64,000 bases of DNA from Branchiostoma belcheri (Eukaryota; Chordata; Leptocardii; Amphioxiformes; Branchiostomatidae). Both the position numbers and the translations under genes were made by a program. This document shows, piece after piece, positions 39,801 to 54,800 of this stretch (positions within the stretch are counted from its first letter, which is position 1; each line of letters begins with the position of its first letter). The stretch covers positions 2,200,842 to 2,264,841 of the forward strand of contig NW_017802713.1 in the NCBI RefSeq assembly GCF_001625305.1. Reading direction: 5' to 3'. The notes beneath the pieces are model-generated. The model was given only the letters and a program-made list of their open reading frames with translations. It ran no database searches and had not been told where the DNA came from.

Positions 39801-42800
39801 ACAATTGCAATAATCTTTGATGGACAAGAATCTGCTTACTTTAAGGATATATGAAGAGGCTAACCAGGCTAAGCTTAGTCTATCAGCAAAATGTGCCCCT
39901 CAAAATACAGGAAAATAATAGAATTTTAGTGGGTCAAGATTTGAAAATTGTTAGCTTCATGACAAACTAAGCCCTATTCATTTTACTTTTATTCTCCTGT
40001 CATAAGAAAGTATTAATTTGGGTCATTTGATACCGAAAAAAATTTAAAGCAATTTTAAGAGAAAAAAAAGTTTTTTTAGTACCAAAAACAATAAAATGTA
40101 ACATAAGTATACATGTAATTCAGCCTGTGGCTACTGTTCTTAGTGGTTAAATTCCTAAGTTTGTTATTGAATCATTGAATTTCATTCAAGATATCATTAA
40201 GCATGTCTGCAATAATGGTACTGTTTATGATCAAGTAGCTATAGGTTTTTACTGTTTGATCAATGCAGATCTACATGTACATACAGACAAGTCATGCATT
40301 TGTGAATCGCAGTAAAGAAAATGTACGCTGAAGTCAAGTATCTCCATAACATTGAAAGTTGAAAGCAACAGAAATGAATAAAACAGATGGAAGCACATCC
40401 ATTCAATCTATGGGAATAGTGTCGATTCAGCAACAACTTTCAAAGTTTGAGCTAAAACTTGTTGTATATCATCAGATTTTGATTATTACAACAGTGTAAT
40501 TTTGAGTTCAGTTTATCTTAGTCTTCTTTTGATTCTGTTGTTATATTTTGTATTATTTTAGTGGACTCCAGGTAGACCAATAATTGTATTCACTCATGGA
40601 GATCTCAACAAACCAAAACCAAAACGGATTTTCAAACTATGAAACAAGTTTGAACTGCAATATCCAACACAAGAAATTGGACTCAACCAAATTTTTGACT
40701 GTACAACTCCAGTCTTTGTCAAGGAATAAGCAATCCACCACTTCTGTGATGTCATGCAGGTAACACACGTGACTCCTCGAGCAGTGGATCATAGGTTGCA
40801 GAAAGTCTGTGGCGCCCCCCGTCTCTGTTGAGGGATGGTTGTAATGCCCTGAACTGCTCACAGAGTCACGTGTGTGTTATCTGCGTGACGTCATGGAAGC
40901 GGTGGATTGCTCATTCTTTGACAAAGACTGGAGTTGTACAGTCGAAAATTTGGGTGAGTCTAATTTCTTTCTGTTGGATATTGCAGTTCAAACTTGTTTC
41001 ATAGTTTGAAAATCCATGTTGGTTTTGGTTTGTTGAGATCTCCATGAGTGAATACAATCACTAGTCTTCCTGGAGTCCACTAAAATAATACAACAAAATC
41101 AACAGAAGACTAAATAAAAAATATTTGTTGGATATTGCAGTTTAAACTTGCTTCATAATACAGATGAACTTTCAAGATAGGATTTTCAAACTGGTAGGGT
41201 CTTTTAATCTAAAAATACTGTTGTCAAGTGTTGAACAGTTAAAACAATTAAAACTAATGAAGTAAGACTGAGAAAAGTCCCACCTGTTTGATTGCTGTAA
41301 CAAAAACCACAAACACCAGTGGCATGATGCTGGTGACAGGGCTGACAGGCGTGTCATCTCCTAGCGACAGCTGCAAGATCAACCAACCACGTTTCAGCTT
41401 GTACATTTGAAATTAAATTTTACAACATTTAACCAATGACATTTTAGCTTGTACATTTGAAATTTACAACATTCAACCAATGACGTTTCAGATTGTATAT
41501 TTTAAATTTACAACATTCAACCAATGACGTTTCAGATTGTATATTTTAAATTTACAACATTCAACCAATGACAATTCAGCTTGTATATTTTAGATTTACA
41601 ACAGTTACTGTTACAGTGATTTCAATATATTTCAAGAAAACAAGGATACCAAAATGTAAAACGTCCAACCCTTGCATGACGGGGAACAACGGACGCTAAG
41701 CCGTGCAGTGAGTGAGTGACTGAAAACTCTATTGCAACATCATGTTGCAATACAATATCTTTTATCACTTACAGATTTTATAAAAATTCTATTGCTTTGC
41801 CAGCAGTCGACCAAAATAAGGGCCAGCAGGTTTTTGCTAGGTCGTTCTGGTACCCAGAAACATTAATATTGTACCCACAATCAACTCTTAGACTAAATTT
41901 GTACATATATATCTGGTTGGTTATGCTAAAACTTAAGGTATTTTACTCCTTGTATGATACAGACACAGCTACAAAATCAGTTTACACACTCACGTCTGTC
42001 CTCTAAAATGTATTTTTGAGACAAGGGTCAAACTTTTTCAAGGTTGACAAGATAATTTCTTTCCAGAACCAAAGATAGTATCAAACAGTCAACCATTCCC
42101 ACTTTTTCCTGTTAAACATGCTATTCTTCTGCCAGATGTCCCTCTATTTTACTTCCCTGCAATGCTGTGTTTCTTTGTGAATTGGCAGACTACAACAAAG
42201 GATTCCAACAAACTCAGACAGAAAATCTATGAGTATGGAGGCTCCAGATCTCAATAACACGGATTTCAATTTACTGGACCTGCAGTAAAAGCTGTTGTAA
42301 CAGTCTTATCTGTAGATGAACAAGAGCTTACAGCAAATAAGAAGACATTCCCTGCTTTGGACATAACAGCCCTGGACACCATTCAAAGCTAATCAAGCAA
42401 AAACACACTCGCCTTTTTTTTTGCTTTGGACAATGTCCTCAAGGACACAAACTTGCAATATTGGCAACACCAATCCAATTTGTTGGTTCTCTCAGGTTTG
42501 AAAAAATAATGCAAGGTCTGAGGGCTGGATTGATGATGGTGTTCCTTGATTCAAGGAGTGAATGTGGTCCGACTTAAGTTTCCTTTCCAGTTCTTTATTA
42601 TGTTAATCACTAGAAGACATATTGTTTTTTCTCTGTTTCTTCTTCTTCTTCTCCAAACCAAAAAGGTGAATGACCTGAACCAGACGTCTATCACCATGGT
42701 ACATGTAACTGGTGTTGGGTTACATCATGATGCAATTTTATAGCAGGAAGGATTTACTCCTATCTGACCATATATATGTGTTTGAGCAAGAATTAACAGA

Positions 42801-45800
42801 GCAGACCATATGCGAAGGTAAACCTATGCATTTGCTTTTCAAATGCTACCTTAAAGTTTCTAGTTTTCCTTTTGTTTTTTAATCTTAATCTTAAATGCCT
42901 AAGACCAAACTTATAAGGAGAATGCATTGGTGTGACTTTTGGTATATTATCTCACTAGTACATACTGTACAATGTACATTTGACAAAATTGTATGTTTAG
43001 TAATTGTATCTACACAATGTATTATCTTTAATGCTGTATCAGTACAATATAATATGTACTGGTAAAACTCCAAGTGAAAGTATTGAGAACGTAGACTAAC
43101 CTGGATGATTCCTACACACAGAAAGTAAAAGTTTGCTATTCTTCTGAACTGCTCGAAGAGATTCTTGGGGATGAAGTTCCATGCTGTGTACTGGAAAGGA
43201 CAAAGAACAACAAACAATAGGCACTTGGTTAGTCTAATATCATCTTATACTAGTCTAGATAAAGAAAACAGTTTGGAAAACAAAGCCACAGAACATATTC
43301 AAAATGAATTATGAAAGGAAATAAGAGAATTGAATTTTTATGTTAAAACTTTATCAAAGGAAAACATATTTATTGTTTTTGCTCAGTTTCTTCTTCTTCT
43401 CCAAACAGGGACCTCTGACCTGACTGAACCAGACTGTCTCTCACCATGGTAACTGGTGTTGGGTTACATCATGTTACATATTTTATAGTAGGAGAACAGA
43501 GCATACTGTATGCAAACCTGATCAATCATGATGTCAGATGTAAAAAAATTATCCATTGATTTTACCATCAGTTTTATGCTTCTTATTTCTTCCTAGATAA
43601 TTTAGAGTTTTGCTGATGAATCAATCAAAATAGAAAGAAACCAATCCTGTGTCATGATCATGTGCCTAAGGAAGAACCATTTTGATTGGTCTGTCCATTT
43701 TGCTGAGTCCTGTGTCATAATCATGATAGTGTGCCTATAATAATAAGGAAGAACCATTTTGATTGGTCAGTCCATTGTGCTGAGTCCTGTATCATGATCA
43801 TGTGTGCCTACATGTATAAGGAAGAACCATTTTGACTGGTCTGTCCATAGTGCTGAAAGGCATTCCAACCAATGCAGACTCTGCTGACATACACTGTACA
43901 CAATGTACATGTATGCCTCCTTGCTACATGTATGTAATGAATTTTACCTGATGCATCATGCTTTGTTCATATAGTTACCCCTATCTAACTGCATCTTAAG
44001 TTATCTGGTTGATTCTCCACGTTATTTCTGATCTAACTACAGAAAACTACAAAACTATAAATTTAGAAATACATGTATCTGTGTTGGTTCTGTGTTTCCA
44101 GTTTTCACGGTGACTGCTCCACACTACAAAATCATCATGCTGCTAAAACAAAGGGAAAAAAGAAATTTGTGTTTCCTATTTCCCGACTGACCCTATAAGT
44201 ATAAAAAAACTGCCCACCCTAGTCTTTTTTGTGTGGACCCTTGGAAGGAACATACATTTTTCGAGCTGATTGACCATTTCTTGCTCCTGGGCCATGATCT
44301 GACACTTCCAACGTACATTGACATTGAAACTATAAGTGTCCTCATGCAAGTTTTACAGCTGTATTGTATAAGCTGAATCACTAGAGATTACCAAAGTCTA
44401 AACAGAAAAAGAAAAAAAAGGACTGATTCAGAAACAGGAAACACAACTTTTTTTCCCTAGGCCTAATATGTATTCAGTTTACTAAGTTAACACACTACGT
44501 TTCCACCACTAGACTAGTGTTAGCCTCTAGCTAGCCTCCTTTTCCCCTCCTGCAAAATTAATTCCCAGCAAACTTAAATGGATTTTGTAACTGTTAACAG
44601 AACTATTTTCTAAAAGCTTAGAAACCTCAAGAGTACAAATTCCATAAGCCCAGAGCATCCCAATGCTACACTTACTTGTCAAGAAAACAGTTTGTGACCA
44701 TGGCCTCTTATGTGACAGTTACTAAATCACTGTTTTCCCCAGAGGCACATTATATCTGATTTTGTGGTTTCCGGGTCAAAATTAGCATGGCGGTACAATT
44801 CTGGGGTAAGTGAATTTTCCACGACCTAAACGATTTATGTCAAGTCAGCTTCTAATGCAGCTGTGTTGATAAAAAAAGTGTATCAGCATTTTCGTTATAG
44901 GCCTAGGAAAAAAATGTTGTGTTTCCTGTTTCCCAACCAAAGCTAGACAAAAAATAATGACCAAAGGCTTTTTTTGGTGGACTTCTGCAAGGACATAAAT
45001 TTTTTGAGCTGACCAACCTTTTCTAGTTCCATTATCTGACACCTGAGTGATAAAACGTTGTATAATCAGTTTTTCAATTTTGACATTGAAAGTATGAGTG
45101 CCCTCATGCATTGCCAAGTTTCAATTAAATTTGTCAAACTGTCATAATTGTACAATTTTGATTACTAGAAATTGCTCTAAAGTCTAATAAAAAAAGACAA
45201 TCCCTACCTACCAACCCTAATTTTTTCAGGAAACACAACATTTTTTTTCCTAGGCTGCAAGTTTCTTAAAGTAATTTGAATGTCTGGCTATATTGACATG
45301 GCCTATGGTGCATGTCACTGATAAGGGGGCAACATAGATATTTTTCATGTTAGATAAATGAACAAACAATGGTGTCCAGTTGAAGATTGATGTATTTTTA
45401 CAGCTGGGAATTGTTCTGACCTAAATTTCTTTATTGAGTCATCTTAAGATTGTAATTTCGGAGGTTCAAAATGTCGTTCAGTTGGGCCAAGTACCGTGAA
45501 ATAGCCCATTATGGCGTCATGCACTGATACTTTTTATTATTATTATTTGACTATTGTCACAAATCAGGCTACTTTTTTTCTGACATTCTTCACCCAGTGA
45601 CAATTTATCACTAGTTTGTGAAAATCTGTGTCAATCTTGGAATTAGATATAGTCACTTTAAATAAGATATGATGGCAATAAGCATAATTATATCATTATA
45701 CAGGAAATGAATTCTTAACAATGGTCATAACTAGTTGCAAGTTCAATAGCTACGAGTGCCATTCTTAGACTAACAGACATTTTGAGCACAAAAAAATTTT

Positions 45801-48800
45801 CCTGTTTCAGTCCTGAAAAAAATTAGGGTCAGTTACATGATTTGTACATTGTAGGTAGGGACAGTGTCTTTTTTTCTTAGAATTTTTTTACTTCTCTGGT
45901 AGTGGTCCAACTTCAAAAGTATCAATAATGTTGTAAAACCATATGTACAACATTTCATCACACAAGTGTCAGATAATGTAGTTAGAAAAGGTGGATCAGC
46001 TCGTTCCTTGCAGGGGTCGACACAAAAAAAAAGGCTTAGGGTCGGCGTTTTTTTTCTAGAGTCGGTCAGGAAACAGGATACACAACATTTTTTCCAAGGC
46101 CTTATATACATTTTGTAACTAACTTCGCATTTGATTTCTTGCAGAAATGAAATTTGAAAAAAGGAAACAAGTTATCAAGTTTAGGCCACACCAATTTAAT
46201 TTCTTGGTTAACGGATTCGCCCGCTTAATTTTTTTCTGATTTGCAAATAAAAATAAAAATTTAGAATCAACTGCAAAATGCTCATATTTTGCCCTGAACA
46301 GTTGAAAACAGTCCTTTTCATCCTAGTTGTTACAGTTATTCCATCTTTCAATGCAATGGTATCATTAAAACTTCAAAATTCATTGTTTACATTTTGAACC
46401 AGCCTGGTGTGTTGCCTTCATGACTCCTATCATACCATTTTGGGCCATAATAGGATGCCTAGGCCTGTTTTTATTTTTATTTTTTTATCGCCCGCCCGCT
46501 CCATTATTTTTCTACAAAAATCCGTTAACCAAGAAATTCAATTGGTGTGGCCTTACAGTTACATACCTCTATGGGTCATCCACGGGGGCCAATAAGATTT
46601 TACGATGTAGGCTATTTTACATGAACTCTGTGACCTATTTATGGCACTTCCTGAGAATAATGTATGACCTAACCCAGACCTGGCCCAGTCTACACTTATC
46701 ACTGACCCAACTGTCATTTGTTTTCCCGGGTTGCCTTTTGCAAACTACGGTCGGTCGCAGATTGAGCTAGAATGACCACCTGAAAAATTAATTATAGTGG
46801 ACATCTCTTTTGGAAGAAATTATTAGTTTCACCTAGTGTTACAGTAACTACAGATTAGGCCATGGCAAGTAAATTCTATGGATGACATCATCCGCAGACT
46901 CCAAATCTAATGCGAGCGGGCGAAAAAAACAAGGCAGGCCAAAAAAAACAAGGTTCCTACATTTTCAAATTTTGACTCAATCATTGTACAAATGGTTTTG
47001 ATTCAGTGGGAACATCATATATACACAGCCAGCATCACATATCATTGCATTAAAAGTAAGAAACAAAACATTAAATCAGAGCCTTGTCTTGTCTCCTATC
47101 TTCATAGTTATCTGCCATCCACCATCTGGCATACATGTAGCAACAGACAACTTTGTCCATTTTTGGCATGTTGACCACAGTCAGAGGGCAACAGAAGTTC
47201 TTGTTTTTTTCCCCAAAATCAGGCAAAAATTGATGTGAGTGCTGATGTCATCCATAAAAATTACTTGCTATGGCTTTAACATGTACGTGACTGTGCTTCT
47301 TCTATTAATTGTACTTCATTGCTAGATCCAAAGCTGGCCCATCTTGAGTAACCATATTTGATACAACTGCATTCTTTAGGCCACACCTATTTAATTTGTT
47401 GGTGCTCATATTTTTTCAGAAAAAATATGAAGTGACAGGGAGAAAAAAAAAACAGGCCTAGGCATCCTATCATTGCTAGCCCCAAATGCTATGATAGGAG
47501 CCATGAAGTCAAAGCAACATACCAGGCTGGTTTAAAATTACAATGAATTAGAACTTTTAATGAAAAGACTGCATTGATGAATGGAAAAACTGTAACAACT
47601 GGGGAAAAATGGACTGTCTTCAACGGTTCAACTGCAAAATATGAGCATTTTTCAGTTCATTCTGAACCAGAACCTTTCTTTTTTAAATCAGAAAAAAAAT
47701 GAAGCGGGCGAATCCATGAACCAACAAATTAAATTGATGTGGCCCTAAATATTTAATAATACCAAGAGACTTTATCTATACTTGGTACTAATTGAGCTCT
47801 GAAGGAATCAGCTGAGAAATTTACATTTCTCACAATTTATAAATACAAAGGAGCCCACTTTCTCCATACATACCTGTACGTATATTCAATTTGATAAATG
47901 TAGCAATATTGAATCATACAAAACATGTTCATCAGCCTCATGTTATACAGTAATTTTTTCATTAGGCTAAGCATATTACTCAATTAACTAAATCATACTG
48001 CACACCTTTCACAAGCCGGAAAGCCACGTACTGAATCGAACGCTTTTCGAACGAGTTTTCTTTGCAGAGCGTATCACTCCGCCGTCCATAGCAACGCCGT
48101 TGCTAAGGACAACATTTTCGCGGGCGGCGGGCTGAAATTTCATCCGAGTTGTTGACAGCCGATTACATCACCAGTTTCGGTCTCTGCGTCAAGATGGCGG
48201 TACGTATCAGACGTGTATATCGTGGGCTCTCCGTAGTATTCATATTTGAGGGGTATTCTATCAGTTTTAGTGTAGTTTTGTGGCCAAACACGGTACACAG
48301 TGAAATGAACAAAATGGCCGCCCTGGACTGATCTGAATTTTCGTCTTATTTGAATTTGGGGGGAAACCCGTTTCGCACTCGATTTTGCATATGACGATAT
48401 GTGGATAAAATGTGTTGAACCTTTGGCTATCTCCCATTATGAATATCCTGTTGGTGCGGAATCTGGATAGGTTTGCAATTTAATGCCAACTAGGGTCCCT
48501 TTTTTGGCCAATTTTATGGCTAAAACTCATAGTTTGTCGTTTGATTTCATTTCGGACATTGTTGAATAATTTGCGTATATGTGCTTCATTTCTTGTAAAC
48601 ATCATGTTCGTGGTAAAATCATTTCCGATGAACTAATCTAGTCTAAGTTTAGACCCAGACTCTTAGTCGTTAGATCTTTACAAGGACAGATTCAATTCTG
48701 AATTTTGAAGTTAACGTTGTAGTTGAGTCTGATCGATCACGAACCTCGTTAAAAAGTCATCCCTTCTGTGTGTGTTTGTGCAAAAAATTCCCGCCAACTT

Positions 48801-51800
48801 TATCACGTGATGTCTGATTGCCATACAAGAACAACAAAGCTGCATGGCCGCTGCAAATTGTTACAATGTCTTGTCATAGTGTCTAAAGTTACAGCAAGAC
48901 AAGCATGCCTGTACTACCATATCTAGTGATTGCTGATAAAAACAGTGCACAATATACATGTTTAGGCAGCTTGTGACATTTGTAGAAATTATAATAAATG
49001 GTTGAGCATGTATATCGTTGATTATTGAAATAAAGCTAACGTTCATTTTAGTATTGAATTGAGAAAAAGGTGTGAAGACTGAGGGGGATTCTTTTATTTC
49101 TGTTTCAGATCATCCTAGGCTTCACAGACTAGATTGGTAAGTATCTGGCAAACCAAGGAGGTTTAAAAGTTTAAACTGCCTTGGGCAAACCATGTCACCC
49201 TGTCTCCTGGCATTTTTAGAAAATTATTACTAAAATTTAAAGAAGGACAAGGACAAAGTGGGATTGTGCTCAAGTTACAGTCACATTAACAGCCCCACTT
49301 GACACTTAACACTAAACAAGTACAACCAATACAAATAACTTTGTTATATAACTAAGAATAAAGTGAGAACAAAAGTGTGCACTATATGTTAAGAAAATTT
49401 CAGGAAGACCCTAGCCCCCAAAATTTACCTCAAGTAGCATTGCACCAGGTTTCTTGTAAGGTTGGAGAACTGTTTTTGAAAGTAAACCAGTACTTCTTGT
49501 GGATGATCTTTATGTAGAAATGTTAAGTTCAAGAAAGGATCTGAATGTAAAAGTCAAAGTAATGTACTGATTATGACACATTCTACTGTGGTTGGACTCT
49601 TAAATGATTTAGTAAACTTTATTTTGGTTCACAAAAGTTCTAACACCAAACATAGTTTAAAGTTATACTATAGATATTGTGATATCATAGAATCACTTCA
49701 TTGGCAAAAGGTAACTCTCAAAAATATGATCAAGAGATCAATTCTATTCAGTCTAGTTTTGCTTCTATGCTAAAAGATTTAAAGGATAGTATTAATTCTG
49801 GCCCCTGGTCTTTCTTTTTTATATATGAATACTGTGATTCATTAAGAATCCTCCAAATTTATTGATAAATTCCAACCTCCTTGCATGAAATTGTTAACCT
49901 GCATAAAACTGCAACCTCCCTGCATAAACCTGTTTCACATTTCTAAAGAAACAAATCCTGTTTGGAATTTTATTGTTGTGTTAACTATACAAAGTACTGA
50001 AATTTCTTTTTCTGATTTTGAATCTTTGGACATTACTTTGCCTTTCTTAAGGATGAGACAAGCCATAGTAGCTCTAAGTTTCTGAGGTGACTTTTCACTA
50101 CTTCCCTTATTTTCTTTATTGTCTCTGAACTCCAGTGTAGTTATCCTTTTCATATGACAAAATCTGAGTTGATTTATTCCTATAGCCAATGTACTGATTT
50201 AATGTTACAGGAAGTCCCCGTGGGTGGAATGGGACTTCTATACAAGCTGTACAGTCCAAATCTGAATTACTTATTTCTTCTATGCCAACTTCAACATTTG
50301 ATTCTGAATGTTTTAATTTACTCCATATTGATCAAAATCAGGAAATTCATGATGATTCTGATTCAGAAAAGACTTTTAAATAGTGAGGATCAGGATGTTA
50401 ATTTCATAGATGACATTTACCTAGGCAGCTTGTCTGCATTGGATAACATTTCAGATTCAGAATTCTCTGATGTTGATTTACGAGTGAATTGGGTTTGGTG
50501 TCGTATCTTACTTACATTTTTTTTATTCTTCTACCTTGCAGGTAAAAGCCACGCCCAGTGGGATTGTCACCAGCTAGCAGGATACCAGGATGTTATATTG
50601 TATATTTAGCTTGATTATGGATATATATATAAGATGTATTATGTATTGAGATCTTAATTTCCATCTATTCTGTTTATTGTAATCTTAATACAATTTGGGA
50701 TCATATTTAATAGTCGATTCAGCATTCAATGTCTACTGTAACTTTTGAGCATGTGTTAATTAATATATGTACTGTAAAAGATGTATACATGTAATGATCC
50801 CAAGTATTTGATATCCCAGTCCACAACAAAATGTACTACTTTGTTTTTTGTTGGTAATGAGATAAAGGTTGAAGCAACGTTAATGGCTCTTGGGTAATTT
50901 TGTGTATAATTGNNNNNNNNNNNNNNNNNNNNTGAGAATAAATAATACATAAACAACAGAGAAACAGAGGTACAGAATCCAAACAAAATGTGAACACAAA
51001 TAAAGTTAGGCTATATACAATTAAGCAGAACAGAGTGAACTCATAACAGATCATAAATGCAAATAAACAAATCTGTACATAAACTTGATAAAGAACCAAG
51101 ATTTCACAAAATAAATACAAGTACATAAGGTAAATCAAATATAAATAAGAGAAAACAAATGTGTAGAAGTAACAAAAGGTGAGAACTGTTGATGTGTTAT
51201 GAATACAGGTATTTTCTTCTTTTCCCCCACGCTCGATAAATGAAAGTTGCTAGGTGAGATACACCCTCGTTAAAGAGCCACTTAATTCTATTTTCATCTC
51301 TTTCCCATATGATGTCAGGTGATTTTGTATAAATTTTACGAAACATATTTTCTCGAAGATCGTCATAAAAGGGACAGTAAAAAGAAAATGTGTTTCGTTT
51401 TCTACTTCATCCAAGTCACACATGGTACACATTCTACTTTCCTCAGGAATTCCCTGGTACCGTCCAGTTTCAATATTGATAGGTAAAATACCAGCTCGCA
51501 GCTGCGCACACAATGATCTTTGGCGTTTGGGGAGACACATAGTTACATATTTTTCTATACAGTAAGTATCTTTAAACAGAGCATATGTTCTAAGTTTAGG
51601 TTTCAAAAGTACTTTGGTTGCCCAGTCTTGCTTGTATAAGTCAAAACGCTTCCCTTTAATTTGCCTAATGTCACCCCTCAATGTGTTAAGATAAACATGT
51701 TCTTGCTCAACTTTACAGAATATATCCTGGACATTTCTACTCCAGGGGCCATGGTTTTGAAAGTCCCATAAGAATACTTGTTTTGTAATTCTATCATTTG

Positions 51801-54800
51801 ACATATTGATAAGTCTATTCCATAAAGCGATTACAGACCCCTGCTGTCTTATTTCACAGGGCGCCCAGCCCATGTCCCCTGTTGTAGCAAGAACAGGTGC
51901 AAATCTGTGCACCCCTAAAAACGCACCTAATTGCTCTGTTCTGCACCACTGAACACTTCTCAGTTGTTTTGTATCCCCAGACACCAGCTGCATAGTCAAG
52001 GATGGGACAAACACACGCTTCATAGAGTTGTGTGTATGTGTAGTAACCCAAGTCTTTTAAAACCTTGACTTTACCCAGAACCCCACCTAGAGCTCTCCCT
52101 GCAGCCTCTGCAAGAACAGTAGTAGCTGTATTAAAAGACAGGTGTTCATCTAAGAAAAGACCTAAATATTTGTACCGGCTCACATAATCAAGTTTCAAAT
52201 TTCCAAATCTAAATTCATGGGAACTCCTTCTTACTCCTTTTTTCCTGAAATGCATTATTTGTGTTTTTCCTTGATTGATCATGAGCCGCCACTTAGAACA
52301 CCAGTCATTTACAATGTTTAGCAGTTCCTGCAGTTCACTTTCATTATCTGCCAATATAATAATGTCGTCTGCATACAGCAGCAGACTTAGAGTCTTCTCA
52401 CCAAACCTGACTCCCAAACCAGAATCTTTGACATTTTGAGCAAGGTCATTAACATACATAGCAAACAATGTAGGAGATAGTACGTCCCCTTGCTTTACTC
52501 CGAAAGGAGTGGGGAACCAGTGTGTACGGTAGTCATTCACCTCTACACAGGCTATTGGGGATTTATACAGAGATAATATATTTTCGAAAAATTTCCCATC
52601 AACGCCCATTTGGATGAGTCTGTAGGCTAGAAGGTCCCTGTTTACCCAGTCAAATGCTTTTTGAAAGTCAATAAAGCAAGCAAAAGTTGACTTTCCTTCT
52701 TCCATTCTGGCCCTAATCACCGTACATACTGTGTAAATGTGATCAATGCAGGCTCTACCTTTACGGAAACCGTTCTGCTCATCTTCAAGTAGATTTGAGC
52801 ACTCTAGATACTGGGTTAACCTGTTGTTAAGAACACTTGAGTAAAGTTTATATACAGTACTCATTAAACTAATCCCGCGGTAGTTTAAGGGAACATTAGG
52901 GTCTTTCTTAGATGACTTGGGGATGGGCTTAATTATCGATTTGTACCAAGCAGAGGGTATGATGCCACTTTCAAAACAGGTTTGGAAAAGAGTATGCAAA
53001 ATATGCAGAATGTCTGGTGCTTTCAGCATTTCGTTTGAAATTTCATCTATACCCATTGCTTTTCCTGTCTTGGCTGCTTCCACAGCTGCTGTGACCTCAC
53101 TAAGTGTGATTTGGGCATTAAGGAATGGGTTCGGAGAGTACGATACATCCTTCATCTCATTTTCAAGCCGATGTTTAAGAGCACAGATCTCTTTGAAGAA
53201 GTCATCATCAAATACACCTTCAGCGTTATTACCAGCAAATAAGTTGGAGAAATCTGATTCCCATCTATCCAGAACTGACTTCACATCTTGTATCAAGTCT
53301 CCAGATTCATTTACCACTTTCATAGGGATTTTAGTGCTTCTTTTTGGACCCAACTTATTTACTTCGTTCCAGAATCGCTGGGGGTTATCAGTTTTTAAAC
53401 ACTCTAGCTCTAATACCATTCTGGGCCATAATAGAATGCCTAGGTCTGTTTTTATTTTTAATTTTTTTTGCCCGCCCGCTCCATTATTTTTCTTGAAAAA
53501 TCCGTTGACCAAGAAATTAAATTGGTGTGGCCTTAGTAGCAGCCTACAAAACTGCTTTTGGGAATGCCACTTTACACCTACATTTTGTACCTCTCCTCAA
53601 TCAACATAGGTGCAAAAAAGTGAACTTGTAATCTTTGAGATTTAATTTATTTACCATTCTTTAGTGTACAAGATGATGTCCACTAATGTATCTATTTTGT
53701 ACAGGTAAGGCCACACCAATTCAATTTGTTGCTTCTCGGATTTTCCAGAAAAAAAATGAAGCGACAGGGCGAAAAAAAAAAGGCCAAGGCACCACATGAA
53801 GGCCGGAAATGTTACAATATCAGCCATGAAGTGAACATACCAGGCTAGATTTTGAACTTTTAATGAAACAAAATTGCATTGTTACATTGAAAAACTTTTA
53901 ACAACTAAGAAAAGGACTTTCTTCAACTGTTGGGGCCAAAATATGTCTTTCATTGAGCATTTTGCAGTTGATTAACATGTAGAACCCCCCCAATTTTTTT
54001 TTTTGCAAATCAGAAAAAAATGGACAGGGTGAATCCGAGAAACAACAAATTTTGTACACCAAATTTTCAGGTCTGGACTTTTATACCTTAGAAATAGTTT
54101 TACAGGTACTTTACCGATATGCAACTTGTAAATAAGCAGACAGATATGACTCTGTAAAGTGTTTGCTGTACCTTTGAGGATTTTATTGTGTTGTCAGGAT
54201 ATTCCTCTGGTGCTATATAGTAACTAACTTGTGCATGCTATTTAGTGATGCATACCTAAACCCAATTTTAGGTTCAGGTCCGGATTCAAGTCCAGAGGTT
54301 TAGATTCAGTTCCGGACTTGTAAGTCCAGACCTAAACCCATGGCATATACAAAATTGCATGTTGGCAACCTTGCAATGTTGTCTGAAACGGTACTTGACG
54401 ATGCCCGATGGCAATGTTTTCTTCATTTTGCAGCAAAGATTTTGCAATCCATGGAAGGTTTTAGGTGGTTTGGAAAGAAATGGGGTATGTGACATGGTTT
54501 TCTATGGTAATAAGTCCGGACTCGGTTCTTGACTTTTAGGTTTTTTTGGACTTGAACCTAAACATTCTTACAAGTCCAGTGAACCGGTATGCATCACTAA
54601 TGCTATTCAGTATGTAACTTGTAATAAGCCATAAGAAGACAGATATAACTGTGTAAAGTGTTTGCTGTACCTTTGAGGATTTTATCGTGTTGTCAGGATA
54701 TTCCTCTGGTGCTATATAGACCTCGGTGCCTGCCCATGGTGCCTGGCGGTTTGCTACGTAAATTGTACGCGACTCTCCTGGGGGTATAGCCTCAAGGCCC

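Noticed and set aside
53413-53512. N-terminal residues [14 protein letters not shown] of the LINE frame as part of the RT protein
   Set aside because: This stretch is the right half of an AGGCCACACC MITE read through by chance.
54671-54799. Longer exon 2 starting [11 protein letters not shown] after CATCTACAG
   Set aside because: It needs a phase-0 partner that I cannot find; the internal CCCCCAG acceptor matches exon 1 and the expected N-terminal length. Kept as an alternative only.
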